The translations under genes and the position numbers were made by a program. From Planktothrix sp. FACHB-1365 (GTDB lineage: Bacteria; Cyanobacteriota; Cyanobacteriia; Cyanobacteriales; Microcoleaceae): 64,000 nt of DNA. Positions 1 to 9,394 of this stretch are shown piece after piece (the stretch's first letter is position 1; every line of letters begins with the position of its first letter). The notes beneath the pieces are model-generated. The model had not been told where the DNA came from and ran no database searches. It worked only from the letters and a program-made list of their open reading frames with translations. The DNA lies in NCBI RefSeq assembly GCF_014697575.1, contig NZ_JACJSC010000009.1, positions 1 to 64,000 on the forward strand, written 5' to 3'.

Positions 1-232
<232 letters not shown>

Positions 233-300
233 ATCTGTTTTCTTCTGATTCTCTATGCAGTCTTCAGTTTTCTGTTTTATATTAAGGTTTATCTGAATAG

Positions 301-330
301 CTGCCCTGACTTAAATCGGGGCAGTTGTTG
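301..330 (+). terminator. Rho-independent terminator of the rRNA operon
   Basis: CTGCCCTGA (301-309) pairs with TCGGGGCAG (316-324), with one G-U pair, around a six-base loop. A T-rich run (TTGTTGTTT) follows. It lies about 70 bases past the end of 23S and just before the next gene, so it most likely ends the rRNA transcript. Confidence 0.8.
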
Positions 331-365
331 TTTAAAGGTTTTTTTGAGGAGATACCTTTAACCGT

Positions 366-641
366 ATGGGTTTCAAACAAGTTCTGATTTGTCAAAATCG
401 CACCTGTCATCAACAAGGGAGTGACAAGATATTAGCGTTGTTTGAGGATGAATCTCCTCTCGATGTCCAAATTCAGGGAATAGGCTGTTTGGGACAGTGT
501 GGCAACGGGCCCATGATAATTGTTCTACCTGATGAAGTTTGGTACAGTCACCTTGAACCGATGGATGTATCGACTATTATTCAACAGCATTTACAGGGAG
601 GATATCCTGTGGAGGCTTTGAGAATGAAGGTGAAGAAGTGA
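366..641 (+). CDS. Thioredoxin-like [2Fe-2S] ferredoxin
   Basis: A 91-residue protein with four cysteines at positions 9, 14, 41 and 45, in the contexts ICQNRTC and GCLGQCGNGP. This is the cysteine layout of the thioredoxin-fold [2Fe-2S] ferredoxin family, also seen in the NuoE-type subunit of NADH dehydrogenases and hydrogenases. It is probably a soluble electron carrier, but its partner cannot be told from context. A GAGGAG at about 346 sits rather far (14 bases) from the ATG. It converges with ygfZ, leaving only 29 bases between the two stop codons. Confidence 0.8.
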   Translation: MGFKQVLICQNRTCHQQGSDKILALFEDESPLDVQIQGIGCLGQCGNGPMIIVLPDEVWYSHLEPMDVSTIIQQHLQGGYPVEALRMKVKK

Positions 642-670
642 TTGAGGATTTCTCCACCTTCAGCAAAATC

Positions 671-1729
671 CTATAGGGGAGGATGTTTTAAAAAAGGAAC
701 ATCGACAACTTCTCCAGCTATTTCACCCACCTTGACCTTTAAACCTACTCCACCAGCCTTGGTGCGAATATAACCTAAGCCAAAATGTTCTCCATCCGTG
801 TTGGTATAACTGGTTAATATTCCAACTTTGGCATCCTCAATCCAAATCGGCGTTCCGGGTGAAGCGGGTGCATTTAAGTGAATCCCCCACAGTTGCTGTT
901 TAACTCCTTTATAAGTATTGAGACGAGCAATCGTTTCTTGACCAATGTAACAGCCTTTATCAAAGGAGAGTGTTTGCCATAAACCTGCTTCCAGAGGATT
1001 GTAAGTTTCTGTTAATTCAGCCTCTGGTGCTGGACGACCTTGGCGAATGCGTAAATGTTGCCAAACGGCTTCACCCAATGGAATAGCACCCCCTTGGGTT
1101 AGGATTTGCCACACAGAGACAGCGGCAGAGGTAGGAATGATGAATGTATAGCCAAGGGTTGTTAAACCACTACCAACACTAATACGGACAGTTGAACCAG
1201 CAATTTCAAATAATTGATGGCAACCGAATGGCTGTTGTTGTAGATTTGTTACACCTAACTTCTGGAGAACACTGGGACTATCTGGCCCTAGGAGACTAAA
1301 AACGGTATAATGGCTACTGATATCCTGCAATTGTACTTGATCCATTGGGAAAATGAATCGATCTAACCACTCCATTAACTGCTGACGACGGTTGGGTGAA
1401 ATTAACAACAGAATTGCATCTTCTGTGATGAATACTGTAGCTAAGTCAATGGTTCTAGCCGTTGAAGTTACAAATACCGTATCACAACCTTCTCCCGGTT
1501 TGAGAGTTTGAATAGAATTGGTACTTTGATTATGTAAAAATCGCAGTCGGTCTTCCCCGGAAATTTTTAACAGTCCCCAGTGAGATCGATCATATAAAGC
1601 AACACCTTGTTGGGTCGCATTGATCGCTTCGGTGTCATTTCCAAAGCTCATCGGAATGACCTCCTGTAGGCTAGAGGTTTCCAAAATAGCACCAGTCTTG
1701 GCTTGTAAATTTTGTAATTCTGAAATCAT
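671..1729 (-). CDS. ygfZ: Folate-binding protein YgfZ (GcvT-like, Fe-S cluster maintenance)
   Basis: A 352-residue GcvT-fold protein. The family signature K-G-C-Y-I-G-Q-E lies at about residues 258-265 and contains the conserved cysteine. In E. coli, YgfZ binds tetrahydrofolate and supports repair or assembly of certain Fe-S enzymes. The length fits the family and there is no signal peptide. The neighbouring gene on the other strand encodes an Fe-S protein, which may be coincidence because the two converge. A weak purine-rich stretch precedes the ATG at 1729. The family assignment is firm; the specific client enzymes are unknown. Confidence 0.88.
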   Translation of the reverse strand: MISELQNLQAKTGAILETSSLQEVIPMSFGNDTEAINATQQGVALYDRSHWGLLKISGEDRLRFLHNQSTNSIQTLKPGEGCDTVFVTSTARTIDLATVFITEDAILLLISPNRRQQLMEWLDRFIFPMDQVQLQDISSHYTVFSLLGPDSPSVLQKLGVTNLQQQPFGCHQLFEIAGSTVRISVGSGLTTLGYTFIIPTSAAVSVWQILTQGGAIPLGEAVWQHLRIRQGRPAPEAELTETYNPLEAGLWQTLSFDKGCYIGQETIARLNTYKGVKQQLWGIHLNAPASPGTPIWIEDAKVGILTSYTNTDGEHFGLGYIRTKAGGVGLKVKVGEIAGEVVDVPFLKHPPL

Positions 1730-1801
1730 TGTTGGAGTTGGAAGATTAAAATTTTTTCAACATTGATGAGTATAGAAAATTAAGCGCAAAAATGGGTTGC
1801 T

Positions 1802-2194
1802 TCAGGGCGTAAGACGCGCAAATAAATCTTCAATAATCTGACGGGTTTTATCTTCGAGCTTCTGCCAATCAACGTCCCCTGTTTCTTGATCAATTAAGGT
1901 TGTGTCAATTTCAACCTCAAGACTTTCTTGAGCAGCATGGGTAGGACGATAGTTTTGAAAACAGATTTGATAACACAATTCCCAAATATCTATGCTGACT
2001 TTTTGACCATTATGTTCTAAGTCTAGCCGATATCCAGGGAATGGGTCTTGAATTTCCTGGTAAGTTCCTGTCCAAATCGATTCGTCTAATTGTTTACGGA
2101 TATTGTCGAGGAGACGAATAAAAGCAGGTTGCATCAGAAGTTCAGCTTGTTGCCAAGCCATTGGATCTTTAATTTTAGGTCTCATGGATTTCAA
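1802..2194 (-). CDS. Conserved hypothetical protein
   Basis: A 130-residue acidic soluble protein that I do not recognise as a named family. The N-terminal half is helical and amphipathic (around AWQQAELLMQPAF). The middle is a likely beta region around GYRLDLEHNGQKVSIDIWEL. The C-terminus, DWQKLEDKTRQIIEDLFARL, is predicted helical. No membrane segment, signal peptide or metal-binding motif is visible. It lies upstream of ygfZ on the same strand with a 72-base gap, so co-transcription is possible. Codon usage looks like that of its neighbours. An ATG two codons further in is an equally possible start. Confidence 0.6.
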   Translation of the reverse strand: MKSMRPKIKDPMAWQQAELLMQPAFIRLLDNIRKQLDESIWTGTYQEIQDPFPGYRLDLEHNGQKVSIDIWELCYQICFQNYRPTHAAQESLEVEIDTTLIDQETGDVDWQKLEDKTRQIIEDLFARLTP

Positions 2195-2765
2195 TTTTAT
2201 AGGGATTTTTTCATTGTCTCAGTTCAGGTTGAAACTGCCAAATCTTGTTTAAATTAGACAGGGCAAACTAAACAATTAAGGGTTCTAAATTGTTACAATA
2301 CTTAAAAAAGTTATGCTCAGTTTGATTAACCGATAAACGCTTCTATTTTACAGGAAACCTCTCAAAAGGAAGATGTAATTTGCCTCTGAAGTGAGTAAAA
2401 ATTAGCAGGATAGGTGAAACCTTAGGGAAGTAAAGTTTAATGCTGAAGTTAAAGGATGAAGAAATAATCAATTAAAAACATTAGGGTTGGCTTCAAAATT
2501 TCTTCATTGTTTGCCTCTAGCCTTAAACTCAAACTCGAAGTTTCTTCAATTTTGAATCGACTGTTCATCGTAACTGAGAATGAACAAATTAAAATAAACA
2601 AATGGAAAATTTTGATAAAAAATCGATCTAATACAATCCAGATTTCTGCGAAAGCACGGAATTAGTTTAATTACAAAAACCCTGTTTTAAAACATTTTAG
2701 TTTATCAACTTTATCTGTAATGTTGAGTTCTTTTCGTTTGATTTTTTGATAGGAGAATAATAACC
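2195..2765. other. AT-rich intergenic region between divergent genes
   Basis: This 571-base stretch lies between the divergent hypothetical gene and the zinc-ribbon gene. It contains no convincing ORF. It is AT-rich, with possible promoter-like pieces (TTGATA at 2612 and TACAAT at 2632) whose 14-base spacing is too short to be convincing. No long inverted repeat or RNA gene is recognisable. It probably holds both divergent promoters and a long leader for the zinc-ribbon gene. Confidence 0.4.
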
Positions 2766-2969
2766 ATGAATGACTGTCCCTGTTGCTCTTCTTCCATGCT
2801 CCGTCATATTGACCATAACCGAGTGTATTGGTATTGTTCTTATTGTCATCAAGAAATGCCTAATTTTGCCTTGGAGATTGCTCAGAATAAACAGAACTCT
2901 TCTGCTCGTCATGCTTTTAACCCCTTAAAAACTCGGAATCAGCGTTTGACGAAACTGGCGTTAAGTTAA
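2766..2969 (+). CDS. Small double-CxxC zinc-ribbon protein (copy 1)
   Basis: A 67-residue protein whose first ~35 residues form a zinc ribbon: C-P-C-C near residue 4 and Y-W-Y-C-S-Y-C-H-Q-E-M-P near residue 22. The rest is a basic, probably disordered tail. A close relative is encoded at 54894-55133 on the other strand; the two share the CPCCSS...LRHI...YWYCS.CHQEMP framework but not the tails. The second copy sits beside a cyclic-di-GMP enzyme. A GATAGGAGAA purine stretch lies 5-14 bases upstream of the ATG, a good ribosome binding site. The function is unknown; nucleic-acid or protein binding through zinc is plausible. Confidence 0.75.
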   Translation: MNDCPCCSSSMLRHIDHNRVYWYCSYCHQEMPNFALEIAQNKQNSSARHAFNPLKTRNQRLTKLALS

Positions 2970-3271
2970 ATTATCACAACAGTTATTTTTTTTCAAGCTT
3001 GAGGTTCTTGGTTTGGGGTTTTACGAGTGAGTTAATCGCACTTGTTGAACCGCAGCTAACTGCATAAGTATCGGACTCATCCTTATTGTCAGGTGTGAAG
3101 CTCTAGGGATGAGTCCAGTTACTAATCTGCTATATTCAGAACTACTGAGATATTTTGTGGTGTAGATAACCTTCTACCCTACTGGGTGAAATATTCCGGG
3201 TAGGGTTTTAAAATCGATCAAAAACTTTTCTGTAGGGTAAAAATTACTGAATAAACTATCAATTTGATATA
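2970..3271. other. Intergenic region with two stem-loops
   Basis: A 302-base region between the zinc-ribbon and PadR genes. A 10-12 bp perfect-to-wobble stem pairs GGACTCATCC (3073-3082) with GGATGAGTCC (3107-3116) around a 24-base loop. A second stem pairs ACCCTAC (3176-3182) with GTAGGGT (3200-3206) and is followed by TTTAAAA, so it could be a terminator. The first hairpin could be part of a small RNA or a transcript end. No ORF is supported here. Confidence 0.45.
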
Positions 3272-3841
3272 ATGTTAGAACTGTCTGCCCTGGGACTATT
3301 ACAGCGAGAACCCTTACATGGCTACCGACTGAAACAGCGACTAGAGTTGTTTCTCAGTAGTTGTATGAGTGTGAACTATGGAGCAATTTACCCCTTGCTC
3401 AAACGTTTAGAAGAACGAGACCACATTCAGGTATTACTGGAAGAGTCTGGGGATGCCGGAGCTAGTCGCAGAATTTATGCGATTACTCCTAACGGGTGTA
3501 TTCGCTGGCGGGAGAAGATGTTAGAACAACCTCAAGAAAGCTGGGTTAAAAGTCGCGCTCGATTTTTAGTCAAATATTTCTTTTTTGGGGATTTAGAATC
3601 TTCAGAACGAGTACAATTAATTGAAAATCGCTTAAGAGTTTGTCATCAACGAAAAGCTTATTTAGAGACTCAAGAAATGGGGAATTTGGTGACGGACTCT
3701 TTCCAATCTGCAACTTGGGAACGTGCAAAATTCATGTTGGTATCAGAAATGGAGTGGTTATATGAATGTTTGGAAAAAGAAAATTTACCTCATTCCTCCT
3801 CTATCTCAAGAAAGATGTTGGGTGAGCTTAACATATTGTAA
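3272..3841 (+). CDS. PadR-family transcriptional regulator
   Basis: A 189-residue protein. Residues 1-85 form a PadR winged helix, with the typical opening LSALGLLQREPLHGYRLKQR and the segment NYGAIYPLLKRLEERDHI. The C-terminal half is the helical PadR-C dimerisation domain. PadR proteins repress neighbouring genes and are released by small ligands. The next two genes, in the same direction, encode an RND efflux pair starting 77 bases downstream, so this regulator probably controls that pump. The very first codons already lie in the winged-helix fold, as is normal for PadR, so the ATG at 3272 is credible although no strong Shine-Dalgarno is visible. Confidence 0.85.
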   Translation: MLELSALGLLQREPLHGYRLKQRLELFLSSCMSVNYGAIYPLLKRLEERDHIQVLLEESGDAGASRRIYAITPNGCIRWREKMLEQPQESWVKSRARFLVKYFFFGDLESSERVQLIENRLRVCHQRKAYLETQEMGNLVTDSFQSATWERAKFMLVSEMEWLYECLEKENLPHSSSISRKMLGELNIL

Positions 3842-3918
3842 CGTCTAGTCAAATACTAGATTGATCTGTTTTTTTCATCATTCTGCTCCGTAAAAACGAC
3901 CTCAAATTTAGCTGAACA

Positions 3919-5514
3919 ATGTCTTATTCTAAATCCCCGAAATCAACGACAAAAGAGCAGGAGCAAGACTGGGCTGGACAGGATAATCCTCCAATCCGAA
4001 CTGACCTTAACCCTCAATCTTTACCTCCTACAACTGTCCCAGAATCGGCGGTTGTAAAAACAGGATGGTTATCCATTACTCTAGTTACATTAATAGCATT
4101 AGGTCTGGGTTTTGTCGGTGGACAATGGTGGCAAGCCAACCCAAACAAGCCGGAAAACTTAACAACAGACCAACCGAGACAGCCTAGAGGAAATGGGGTG
4201 AGAATTTCTGGGGTAGAAACTGCCAATCTTGAAGAAACTTCTGAATTTGTAGGGACATTAGAAGCAAAACGGGCGGTAGATATTAAACCGGAAATTGAAG
4301 GTCGAATTACTCAAATATTAGTAGAATCCGGGCAGATGATTCAACAGGGAGAAGCGATCGCCCGATTAAAAAGTGATAATGTAGAAGCGAGTTTAACCCA
4401 ATCGAAAGCAAATTTAGTTCGCGCTCAAGCTCGTTTAGCTGAACTACAAGCTGGAAGTCGCCCAGAAGAAATTGCCCAGGGACGGGCAAAATTAGCTGAA
4501 GCTAAAGCCAGATTAGCCGATGCGGAGTCGGGGAGTATTTTAGCAGAAATTAATGAAGCTGTAGCTCAAATAGATTCGATTCGAGTCGAAGCTCAATTAG
4601 CAGAAAATCGAGTTAATCGTTTTGAAGAATTAAGCCGTTCTGGGGCAATTTCTCAGGATGAATTTGATGCGCTTGTGTCCCAAAACACCAGCGCTGAAGC
4701 AAATTTACAAGTCGCCCAACGTCGTTTAGAACAATTACAAAAAAATCGACAATCAGAAATTAATTTACGTCGGGCGGTTGTAGAACAGGAACAACAAGCG
4801 TTAAGACAGTTAGAAAACGGAACTCGGATTCAAGAAATTCAACAGGCGGAAGCACAAGTTGCAGAAGCCGCAGCACAAGTTCGCAGTATTGAAGTTCAGT
4901 TGCAAGAAACAGCCGTTTTAGCACCCTTTACTGGAATAGTTGGGGATGTGGATATTAAAGTAGGAGATTATGTGGATAAAGGGGATATCCTCACCCGTTT
5001 GACAGCCAATGATCAGTTAGAATTACGATTAGCTATTCCTTTAGAGCGTAAAGCAGATTTAAAATTAGGATTACCGATGCAAATGGTTGATGCTCAAGGA
5101 AAAGTATTAGGAACAGGACGGATTAGTTTTATTTCCCCATCCGTTAATCAAGACTCTCAAACGATTTTAGCAAAAGCGACGTTTGATAATGGTCAAAACT
5201 TATTTAAAGATGGTCAATTTGTGCGGGCTGAAGTTGTTTGGAAACAAAAACTAAATGCAGTTGTTGTACCGATGACAGCCGTTAAATTTCAAGGTGATCA
5301 ACGCTTTGTCTTTTTAGCGGAAGGACAGGAAAAATTAACCGCAAAACGACAACCTGTTAAATTAGGTTTAATTCAAGGCGATCAAGCTGAAATTTTAGAA
5401 GGACTTCAACCAGGACAAAAACTTATTGTTTCCGGTACACAAAAATTATCTGATGGCGCAGCAATTAATATTTTATCTCCTAATTCTGCACCCAATTCTA
5501 CAGGTCAACGTTAA
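3919..5514 (+). CDS. RND efflux membrane-fusion protein (HlyD/AcrA family)
   Basis: A 531-residue periplasmic adaptor. An acidic, proline-rich cytoplasmic start of about 48 residues is followed by one membrane anchor at about 49-71 (WLSITLVTLIALGLGFVGG). Next comes a lipoyl-like half (VDIKPEIEGRITQILVESG), then a long alanine/glutamine-rich coiled-coil hairpin at about 150-320. The second lipoyl half (VLAPFTGIVGDVDIKVGDYV) and beta-barrel domains complete the protein. It should bridge the pump encoded next to an outer-membrane channel. The N-terminal anchor, in place of a lipoprotein signal, is a common variant. It lies between the PadR gene and the pump gene in an apparent operon. Confidence 0.9.
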   Translation: MSYSKSPKSTTKEQEQDWAGQDNPPIRTDLNPQSLPPTTVPESAVVKTGWLSITLVTLIALGLGFVGGQWWQANPNKPENLTTDQPRQPRGNGVRISGVETANLEETSEFVGTLEAKRAVDIKPEIEGRITQILVESGQMIQQGEAIARLKSDNVEASLTQSKANLVRAQARLAELQAGSRPEEIAQGRAKLAEAKARLADAESGSILAEINEAVAQIDSIRVEAQLAENRVNRFEELSRSGAISQDEFDALVSQNTSAEANLQVAQRRLEQLQKNRQSEINLRRAVVEQEQQALRQLENGTRIQEIQQAEAQVAEAAAQVRSIEVQLQETAVLAPFTGIVGDVDIKVGDYVDKGDILTRLTANDQLELRLAIPLERKADLKLGLPMQMVDAQGKVLGTGRISFISPSVNQDSQTILAKATFDNGQNLFKDGQFVRAEVVWKQKLNAVVVPMTAVKFQGDQRFVFLAEGQEKLTAKRQPVKLGLIQGDQAEILEGLQPGQKLIVSGTQKLSDGAAINILSPNSAPNSTGQR

Positions 5515-5526
5515 AAAGTAGTAATC

Positions 5527-5560
5527 ACTGATAACTGATAACTGATAACTGATAACTGAT
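5527..5560 (+). repeat. Heptamer tandem repeat (ACTGATA), nearly five copies
   Basis: The seven-base unit ACTGATA repeats without error from 5527 to 5560. It fills nearly all of the gap between the fusion-protein stop and the ATG of the pump gene at 5564, where a ribosome binding site would normally be. It is a short tandemly repeated repetitive sequence of the type common in cyanobacteria. Confidence 0.95.
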
Positions 5561-5563
5561 ATT

Positions 5564-8500
5564 ATGTTTACTAATTTTTTTATTAAAAGACCTGTTTTTG
5601 CTTCGGTTTGTTCGTTGTTGATTATTATTTTAGGAATCGTGGGTTATACTCGCCTTCCCGTGCAGGAATATCCTAAAATTGATCCGCCCATTGTTACCGT
5701 GACAACGAGCTATCCGGGGGCGAGTCCCCAGGTTGTTGAAACCGAAGTTACGGAAATTTTAGAAGCCCAAATTAACGGGATTGCGGGAATTAAAACATTA
5801 ACCTCAAGTAGTCGAGAAGGAAGCAGTTCGATTTCGGTTCAATTTGAATTAGATCGAGATTTAGAAGTAGCCGCCCAAGAAGTTAGAACTCGCGTAGCCA
5901 GAGCCGCAAGAAGATTACCGGATGAAGTCGATGAACCTGTTGTAGAAAAGCGTTCTGGAGATGATGAAAGAATTTTATGGATTGCATTATTTTCTGACAA
6001 TTTATCTCCTTTAGAATTAAGCACTTATGCCGATATTTATATTAAAAATACCTTAGAAACCGTTGATGGTGTTAATAGTGTTTTTATTGCGGGAGAACGC
6101 CGTTATGCCATGCGATTATGGTTAGATCCGGTTAAAATGGCAGCCCGTCAAATTACCGCCTTAGATGTTGAACAAGCCTTAAGAAGACAAAACGTTGAAA
6201 TTCCCAGTGGTCGAATTGAAGGAAAAGAAACAGAATACCCCGTCCGCACCTTGGGAAGATTACAAACCTCCCAAGATTATGAAGACTTAATTATTAAACG
6301 TAATGACAATGGAGCGCAAATTAGAATTCGAGATATTGGACGGGCAGAAATTGGGGCACAAGATGATCGAGTCATTGCCCGTTTTAAAGGAACTCCTGCG
6401 GTTTCATTAGGAATTAGTAAACTTTCAGATGCTAATTTACTTGAAGTTGCCAATGGCATTAAAGCGAAATTAACAGAATTAGAAAAAAGTTTTCCCGAAG
6501 GACTCAGCTATCAAGTTGCTGTGGATTATTCCGAGTTTGTAAAACTTGCGATTGAAGAAGTTTGGATTAGTTTGTTAATTTCGATTGGATTAGTGGTCTT
6601 AATTATCTTTTTATTCTTAAGAAATTGGAGAGCAACTTTAATTCCAGCGATTACCATTCCCATTTCTTTAATTGGTGCATTTAGTGTCATGTTTTTCCTG
6701 GGATTTTCCATTAATACCTTAACCCTATTTGCCTTAACCTTAGCAACGGGTTTAGTCGTGGATGATACGATTGTGGTCTTAGAAAATATCATCCGTTATA
6801 TGGAAGAAAAACGGCTAGAACCTTTTCCTGCAACCTTTGCAGCCGTTGGAGAAGTGGTGTTTGCCGTGATTGCAACCACAGTGGTTTTAGTTGCGGTATT
6901 TGTTCCCGTTGCCTTTGCAGGTGGAACCAGTGGACGATTATTTAATGAATTTGCTTTAACTTTAGCAGCTTCTGTTGTTTTTTCAAGTATTGTTGCCTTA
7001 ACCTTAGCTCCTCCCCTTTCTGCCCGTTTATTACGTCATGAAACCCAGCCAAAGGGATTGATGAAACTCCTAGCTTTACCCTTGGATTTATTTGAATGGG
7101 TTTTGAATAAAATTACTAGCATTTATGCTTGGACTCTCCGAATATTAATGGGATTGAAACCCATTTTAATTTTAGGATTTATTGCCTCTTTAGGCTTAAC
7201 AGTTTGGTTATTCTTACAATTACCTCAAGGGTTTTTACCCACTGAAGATCGAGGTCGAATTTTTACTCCGATTACGGCTCCCGAAGGGGTCAGTTTAAAC
7301 TATACAAATCGCGTAGTACAGCAGGTTGAAAAAATCTTCAGCCAAGTGCCAGAAGTTGAAAGTTATTTTGCCATTGCTGGTTCTAGCCGAGGGGCAGCCC
7401 AAGCCAATACAGGATTTTCTTTTGCCCGTTTAATTCCTTGGTCTGAACGAACAAAACCAGAACAATCTCAACAATCTCTGGTTAAGCAATTATTAGGTAA
7501 ATTTTCAACAATTACGGATGCTTTAGTATTCCCCACTAATCCAGGAGGATTACCTGGAGGAGGTCAAGGTCAACCGATACAATTTGTTTTACAAGGCAAT
7601 GATTTAGAACAATTAGCCCAAGTTTCTCAAGACTTTGTAATTCGGGCGCGAGATTTACCGGAATTAGTCAATATTGACACCAATTTAAAACTTAATAAAC
7701 CGGAATTAACCCTAACGGTTGATCGTTCCCAAGCCGGAAATTTAGGGGTTTCGGTACAGGATATAGCTCGAACCTTACAAATTTTAGTTGGAGGTCAAGA
7801 AATTACGAATTTTAATCAAGGAAATCAACGTTATGAAGTCGTAGTTCGAGCCGATGAAAAGTATCGAGCCAATCCTGAAGATTTAAAGGAATTATATGTG
7901 CGTTCCCAACAGGGAGAAATGATTGCCTTGAGTAATTTAGTCACGATTTCAACAGCCACAACACCGCCTCAAATTAGCCACTTTAATCGCTTTCGTTCTG
8001 CAACTTTAGAAGGCAGTCCTGCACCCGGAGTGAGTTTAGGAGTCGCGTTAAAGGCATTGGAAAATCTAGCCCAAGAAATTTTACCGCCTGAAATGCGAAC
8101 CTCTTACTCTGGAGAATCTTTAGAATTTCGAGAAGCGGGTGATGCTACTAACTTTATTTTTGCTCTCGCCTTAATCTTTATTTTCCTCACTTTAGCCGCC
8201 CAATTTGAAAGTTATATTGACCCCATTATTATTTTATTAGCCGTTCCTTTGTCGTTATTAGGAGCATTTGGAGCCTTATGGATTGCCCAATTAGACTTAA
8301 ATGCTTATAGTCGGATTGGGTTAATTATGTTGATTGGATTAGCCACTAAAAACTCAATTTTAATTGTAGAATTTGCCAACCAACTCCGAGAACAGGGCTT
8401 ATCTATTCAACAAGCTGCCTTAGAAGCTTGTCGGTTACGATTTCGACCGATTATGATGACAGCTTTATCGACCATTTTAGGGGTTTTACCTTTGGCGTTT

Positions 8501-8812
8501 GCGACAGGGGCAGGGGCGGGGAGCCGAGTCGCAATTGGAATGGCTGTGATGGGGGGAATGTTTGTCTCAACGTTTCTGAGTTTATATATTATTCCGGTTT
8601 TTTATGTCATTGCCACAAGTCTACAATCCCGCTTGATGGGGCATAATTCTCACTCCCAAGATTGGGAAAATGTCGCCCTGAATACAGACAGGGGATCTTA
8701 TTCTAATGGAAATGGGAGTAGCAATGGAAACGGTAAGGTTCAGTCTGTTATCTATTCTGGGGATCACTCAACAAAATCTTCACACAGTTCGGATAAAACC
8801 CGAAATTTATAA
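5564..8812 (+). CDS. RND multidrug efflux pump, HAE1/AcrB type
   Basis: A 1082-residue inner-membrane transporter with the classic AcrB plan: TM1 at the N-terminus (FIKRPVFASVCSLLIII), a large periplasmic loop, a TM block with the proton-relay motif GLVVDDTIVVLENI near residue 400, a second periplasmic loop and a second TM block. The HAE1 signature is visible (RPIMMTALSTILGVLPLAF, then GAGAGSRVAIGMAVMGG). The protein uses the proton gradient to expel hydrophobic compounds. Its last ~55 residues are a Ser/Gly/Asn-rich hydrophilic tail not typical of AcrB. It follows the fusion-protein gene and lacks a clear Shine-Dalgarno because of the intervening heptamer repeat. Confidence 0.93.
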   Translation: MFTNFFIKRPVFASVCSLLIIILGIVGYTRLPVQEYPKIDPPIVTVTTSYPGASPQVVETEVTEILEAQINGIAGIKTLTSSSREGSSSISVQFELDRDLEVAAQEVRTRVARAARRLPDEVDEPVVEKRSGDDERILWIALFSDNLSPLELSTYADIYIKNTLETVDGVNSVFIAGERRYAMRLWLDPVKMAARQITALDVEQALRRQNVEIPSGRIEGKETEYPVRTLGRLQTSQDYEDLIIKRNDNGAQIRIRDIGRAEIGAQDDRVIARFKGTPAVSLGISKLSDANLLEVANGIKAKLTELEKSFPEGLSYQVAVDYSEFVKLAIEEVWISLLISIGLVVLIIFLFLRNWRATLIPAITIPISLIGAFSVMFFLGFSINTLTLFALTLATGLVVDDTIVVLENIIRYMEEKRLEPFPATFAAVGEVVFAVIATTVVLVAVFVPVAFAGGTSGRLFNEFALTLAASVVFSSIVALTLAPPLSARLLRHETQPKGLMKLLALPLDLFEWVLNKITSIYAWTLRILMGLKPILILGFIASLGLTVWLFLQLPQGFLPTEDRGRIFTPITAPEGVSLNYTNRVVQQVEKIFSQVPEVESYFAIAGSSRGAAQANTGFSFARLIPWSERTKPEQSQQSLVKQLLGKFSTITDALVFPTNPGGLPGGGQGQPIQFVLQGNDLEQLAQVSQDFVIRARDLPELVNIDTNLKLNKPELTLTVDRSQAGNLGVSVQDIARTLQILVGGQEITNFNQGNQRYEVVVRADEKYRANPEDLKELYVRSQQGEMIALSNLVTISTATTPPQISHFNRFRSATLEGSPAPGVSLGVALKALENLAQEILPPEMRTSYSGESLEFREAGDATNFIFALALIFIFLTLAAQFESYIDPIIILLAVPLSLLGAFGALWIAQLDLNAYSRIGLIMLIGLATKNSILIVEFANQLREQGLSIQQAALEACRLRFRPIMMTALSTILGVLPLAFATGAGAGSRVAIGMAVMGGMFVSTFLSLYIIPVFYVIATSLQSRLMGHNSHSQDWENVALNTDRGSYSNGNGSSNGNGKVQSVIYSGDHSTKSSHSSDKTRNL

Positions 8813-9122
8813 AGGAATTGTGTTGATGATTCTGACAACTTTTCCCTTGTTGCAACTGGGTTAATAAGTGTATAATATCGTTAACATAACTTAATTCATA
8901 AATTGTTAAGTTATGATGATTTGATAACATCACAAGATTAATCATTGCCATCAGGGTTGCATAGAACCATCAGGACAAATCTATCTAAAGTCATAGATGA
9001 CGTTTCTGATTTCTAATTGGGCTTGGGGCTCTTTCCCTTTCCCTCTCCGTCTCCCTTACCCTTAACTGAAAAGTTAAGAAATTTGAAAACAGTCCTTTAA
9101 AACCTCACTTTAATAAAATACC
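8813..9122 (+). promoter_or_regulatory. Intergenic region with TATAAT box and 10-bp inverted repeat
   Basis: This 310-base gap contains a perfect TATAAT at 8871-8876, preceded by TTGTTG/TTGCAA at about 8847-8855 (spacing 15-18). Just downstream, CATAACTTAA (8885-8894) forms a perfect inverted repeat with TTAAGTTATG (8906-8915) around an 11-base loop. A transcript from this promoter would begin at or within the hairpin. The arrangement suits an operator or a 5' stem-loop for the DUF1830 gene. The promoter call is by motif only. Confidence 0.4.
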
Positions 9123-9383
9123 ATGCAAACAGTACACTTGCCTGTAGATTCCATTAAGACTGAAATTTTATGTAGTTATAAAAACCCCACCAGACAGGTG
9201 CAAATTCTTCGTTTGCAAAGTACCATTCGGGGTTATTTTGAACGGGTTGTTTTTCCGGGAGAATATTGCTTATTTGTGGGCGAATCTCACACAGATTTGG
9301 AAGTTTATTCCAGTGGAGATCCGACCCGAATTGAACTCGAAAAAATCCCTTGTGATTCTTTAAAAGTTGAAGAAACTGAATAA
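9123..9383 (+). CDS. DUF1830 family protein
   Basis: An 86-residue cyanobacterial protein. It matches the DUF1830 pattern: an early I-L-C-S-Y-K-N, then the core G-Y-F-E-R-V-V-F-P-G-E and a trailing beta strand (DLEVYSSGDPTRIELEKIPC). The family is short, soluble and of unknown function; its predicted structure is mostly beta. It stands alone, with a long leader upstream and an inverted repeat downstream. No metal or nucleotide motif is visible. The assignment rests on recognition of the core motif. Confidence 0.8.
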   Translation: MQTVHLPVDSIKTEILCSYKNPTRQVQILRLQSTIRGYFERVVFPGEYCLFVGESHTDLEVYSSGDPTRIELEKIPCDSLKVEETE

Positions 9384-9394
9384 CGTTCTAACTT

